A DNA stretch of 64,000 nt, taken from Brucellaceae bacterium. GTDB lineage: Bacteria; Pseudomonadota; Alphaproteobacteria; Rhizobiales; Rhizobiaceae. This document shows, in pieces, positions 63,528 to 64,000 of the stretch; position 1 is the stretch's first letter; every line of letters begins with the position of its first letter. The position numbers and the translations under genes were made by a program. A model generated the notes under the pieces. The model searched no databases. It saw only the letters and a list, made by a program, of their open reading frames with translations, and was not told the origin of the DNA. Location: the NCBI GenBank assembly GCA_020637775.1, contig JACKJV010000002.1:310001-374000 (forward strand), in the 5' to 3' direction.

Positions 63528-64000
63528 ATGAAGATTTTGGTGATCGAGGACGACCGCGAAGCGGCCGGCTATCTGGCGAAGGCGTTCGAGGAAAGCGGCC
63601 ATGTGGCCCATGTGGCTGGGGATGGCGAAACCGGTTTCGCGCTGGCGGAAGCCGGCAATTACGACATTCTCGTCGTCGACCGCATGCTGCCGCGCCGCGA
63701 TGGACTGTCAGTGATCGCCGGATTGCGCGCCCGCGGCATCGAAACGCCGGTTCTCATTCTTTCCGCCCTTGGTGAGGTGGACGACCGCGTCACCGGCCTG
63801 CGCGCCGGTGGAGACGATTACCTCACCAAGCCCTATGCCTTTTCCGAACTGCTGGCGCGGGTGGAAGTGCTCAACCGGCGCTCCGGCGCTCGCGACAGCG
63901 AAACCGTCTATCGTGTCGGCGACCTGGAACTGGACCGGCTGGCCCATGCGGTCCGGCGCGCCGGGCAGGACATCACGCTGCAGCCGCGCGAATTTCGCCT
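63528..64000 (+). CDS. OmpR-type response regulator (partial, cut by window end)
   Basis: The first 157 codons of a response regulator. The receiver begins MKILVIEDDREAAGYL, with Asp in ILVVDRMLPRRDG and Lys in DYLTKPYAF, and the DNA-binding domain starts at the window end (ITLQPREFRL). An in-frame ATG at 63486 (GGGAGG 14 bases upstream) is an alternative start. In rhizobia a histidine kinase usually follows, outside the window. With degP, an envelope-stress or metal-response role is possible. Confidence 0.9.
   Translation, partial: MKILVIEDDREAAGYLAKAFEESGHVAHVAGDGETGFALAEAGNYDILVVDRMLPRRDGLSVIAGLRARGIETPVLILSALGEVDDRVTGLRAGGDDYLTKPYAFSELLARVEVLNRRSGARDSETVYRVGDLELDRLAHAVRRAGQDITLQPREFR

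Overview
The window is 64 kb of GC-rich (about 65%) chromosomal DNA from an alphaproteobacterium of the order Hyphomicrobiales (Rhizobiales), probably near Phyllobacteriaceae/Rhizobiaceae. The order is inferred from the gene set: a TIGR03808 Tat repeat protein, MucR, DUF1491, DUF2336, DUF5330, DUF6456, a DivJ-like kinase, feuN-feuP-feuQ, the cycHJKL-type cytochrome c maturation operon followed by degP, and an RcGTA-type gene transfer agent. I see no rRNA, tRNA, insertion sequence, integrase or CRISPR array.

Region 1 (1-20.4 kb) is mostly housekeeping and accessory metabolism. It starts with an unidentified 3' gene end, a Tat-exported beta-helix protein, an AI-2E-type transporter overlapping a phospholipase D/cardiolipin synthase-like gene, and a three-copy 57-bp palindromic tandem repeat. 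Next comes a Doc-type toxin with an AbrB/MazE-type antitoxin whose promoter is flanked by two TGTTGCAACA palindromes. Then follow methylmalonyl-CoA mutase (two subunits), a HerA-like ATPase, an L,D-transpeptidase, a haloacid dehalogenase, a branched-chain aminotransferase, superoxide dismutase with a clear terminator, a two-gene c-type cytochrome operon, an MFS exporter, YqaA, oligopeptidase B and MsrB.

Region 2 (20.6-26.5 kb) is a complete seven-gene Mrp/Mnh (Pha) cation/proton antiporter operon, mrpABCDEFG, with overlapping or nearly overlapping genes. It is followed by an AT-rich leader and mucR.

Region 3 (27-38.2 kb) holds small regulatory and cell-envelope genes: a stand-alone DnaA-domain-IV-like protein next to DUF6456, SufE, DUF5330, a membrane histidine kinase of the DivJ/PleC type, a peptidoglycan-binding protein, DUF1491, DUF2336, the DUF1254/DUF1214 pair and a class A penicillin-binding protein. 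CtrA-like motifs occur in two intergenic gaps here.

Region 4 (38.5-53.2 kb) is a colinear, apparently intact RcGTA-type structural cluster: g1 (small terminase-like), g2 terminase, g3 portal, g3.5, g4 protease, g5 capsid, g6, g7, an extra 60-aa ORF, g8, g9, g10, g10.1, g11 tape measure, g12, g13, g14 peptidase, g15 megatron, and a terminal small two-helix membrane protein that may be a holin. It has no integrase, repressor or replication gene. The most interesting signal is at g10/g10.1: the conserved start of g10.1 has no start codon in its frame, and an in-frame A AAC CCC heptamer followed by a GC-rich hairpin suggests a programmed -1 frameshift making a g10-g10.1 fusion. A strong hairpin closes the cluster.

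Region 5 (53.2-64 kb) has feuN-feuP-feuQ (a periplasmic inhibitor and its two-component system), a lipoprotein, ccmI-ccmE-ccmF-ccmH for cytochrome c haem attachment, an alpha/beta hydrolase-OsmC fusion, the periplasmic protease degP, and a response regulator cut by the window end. The Ccm system would mature the cytochromes c encoded at 14.2-15.5 kb.
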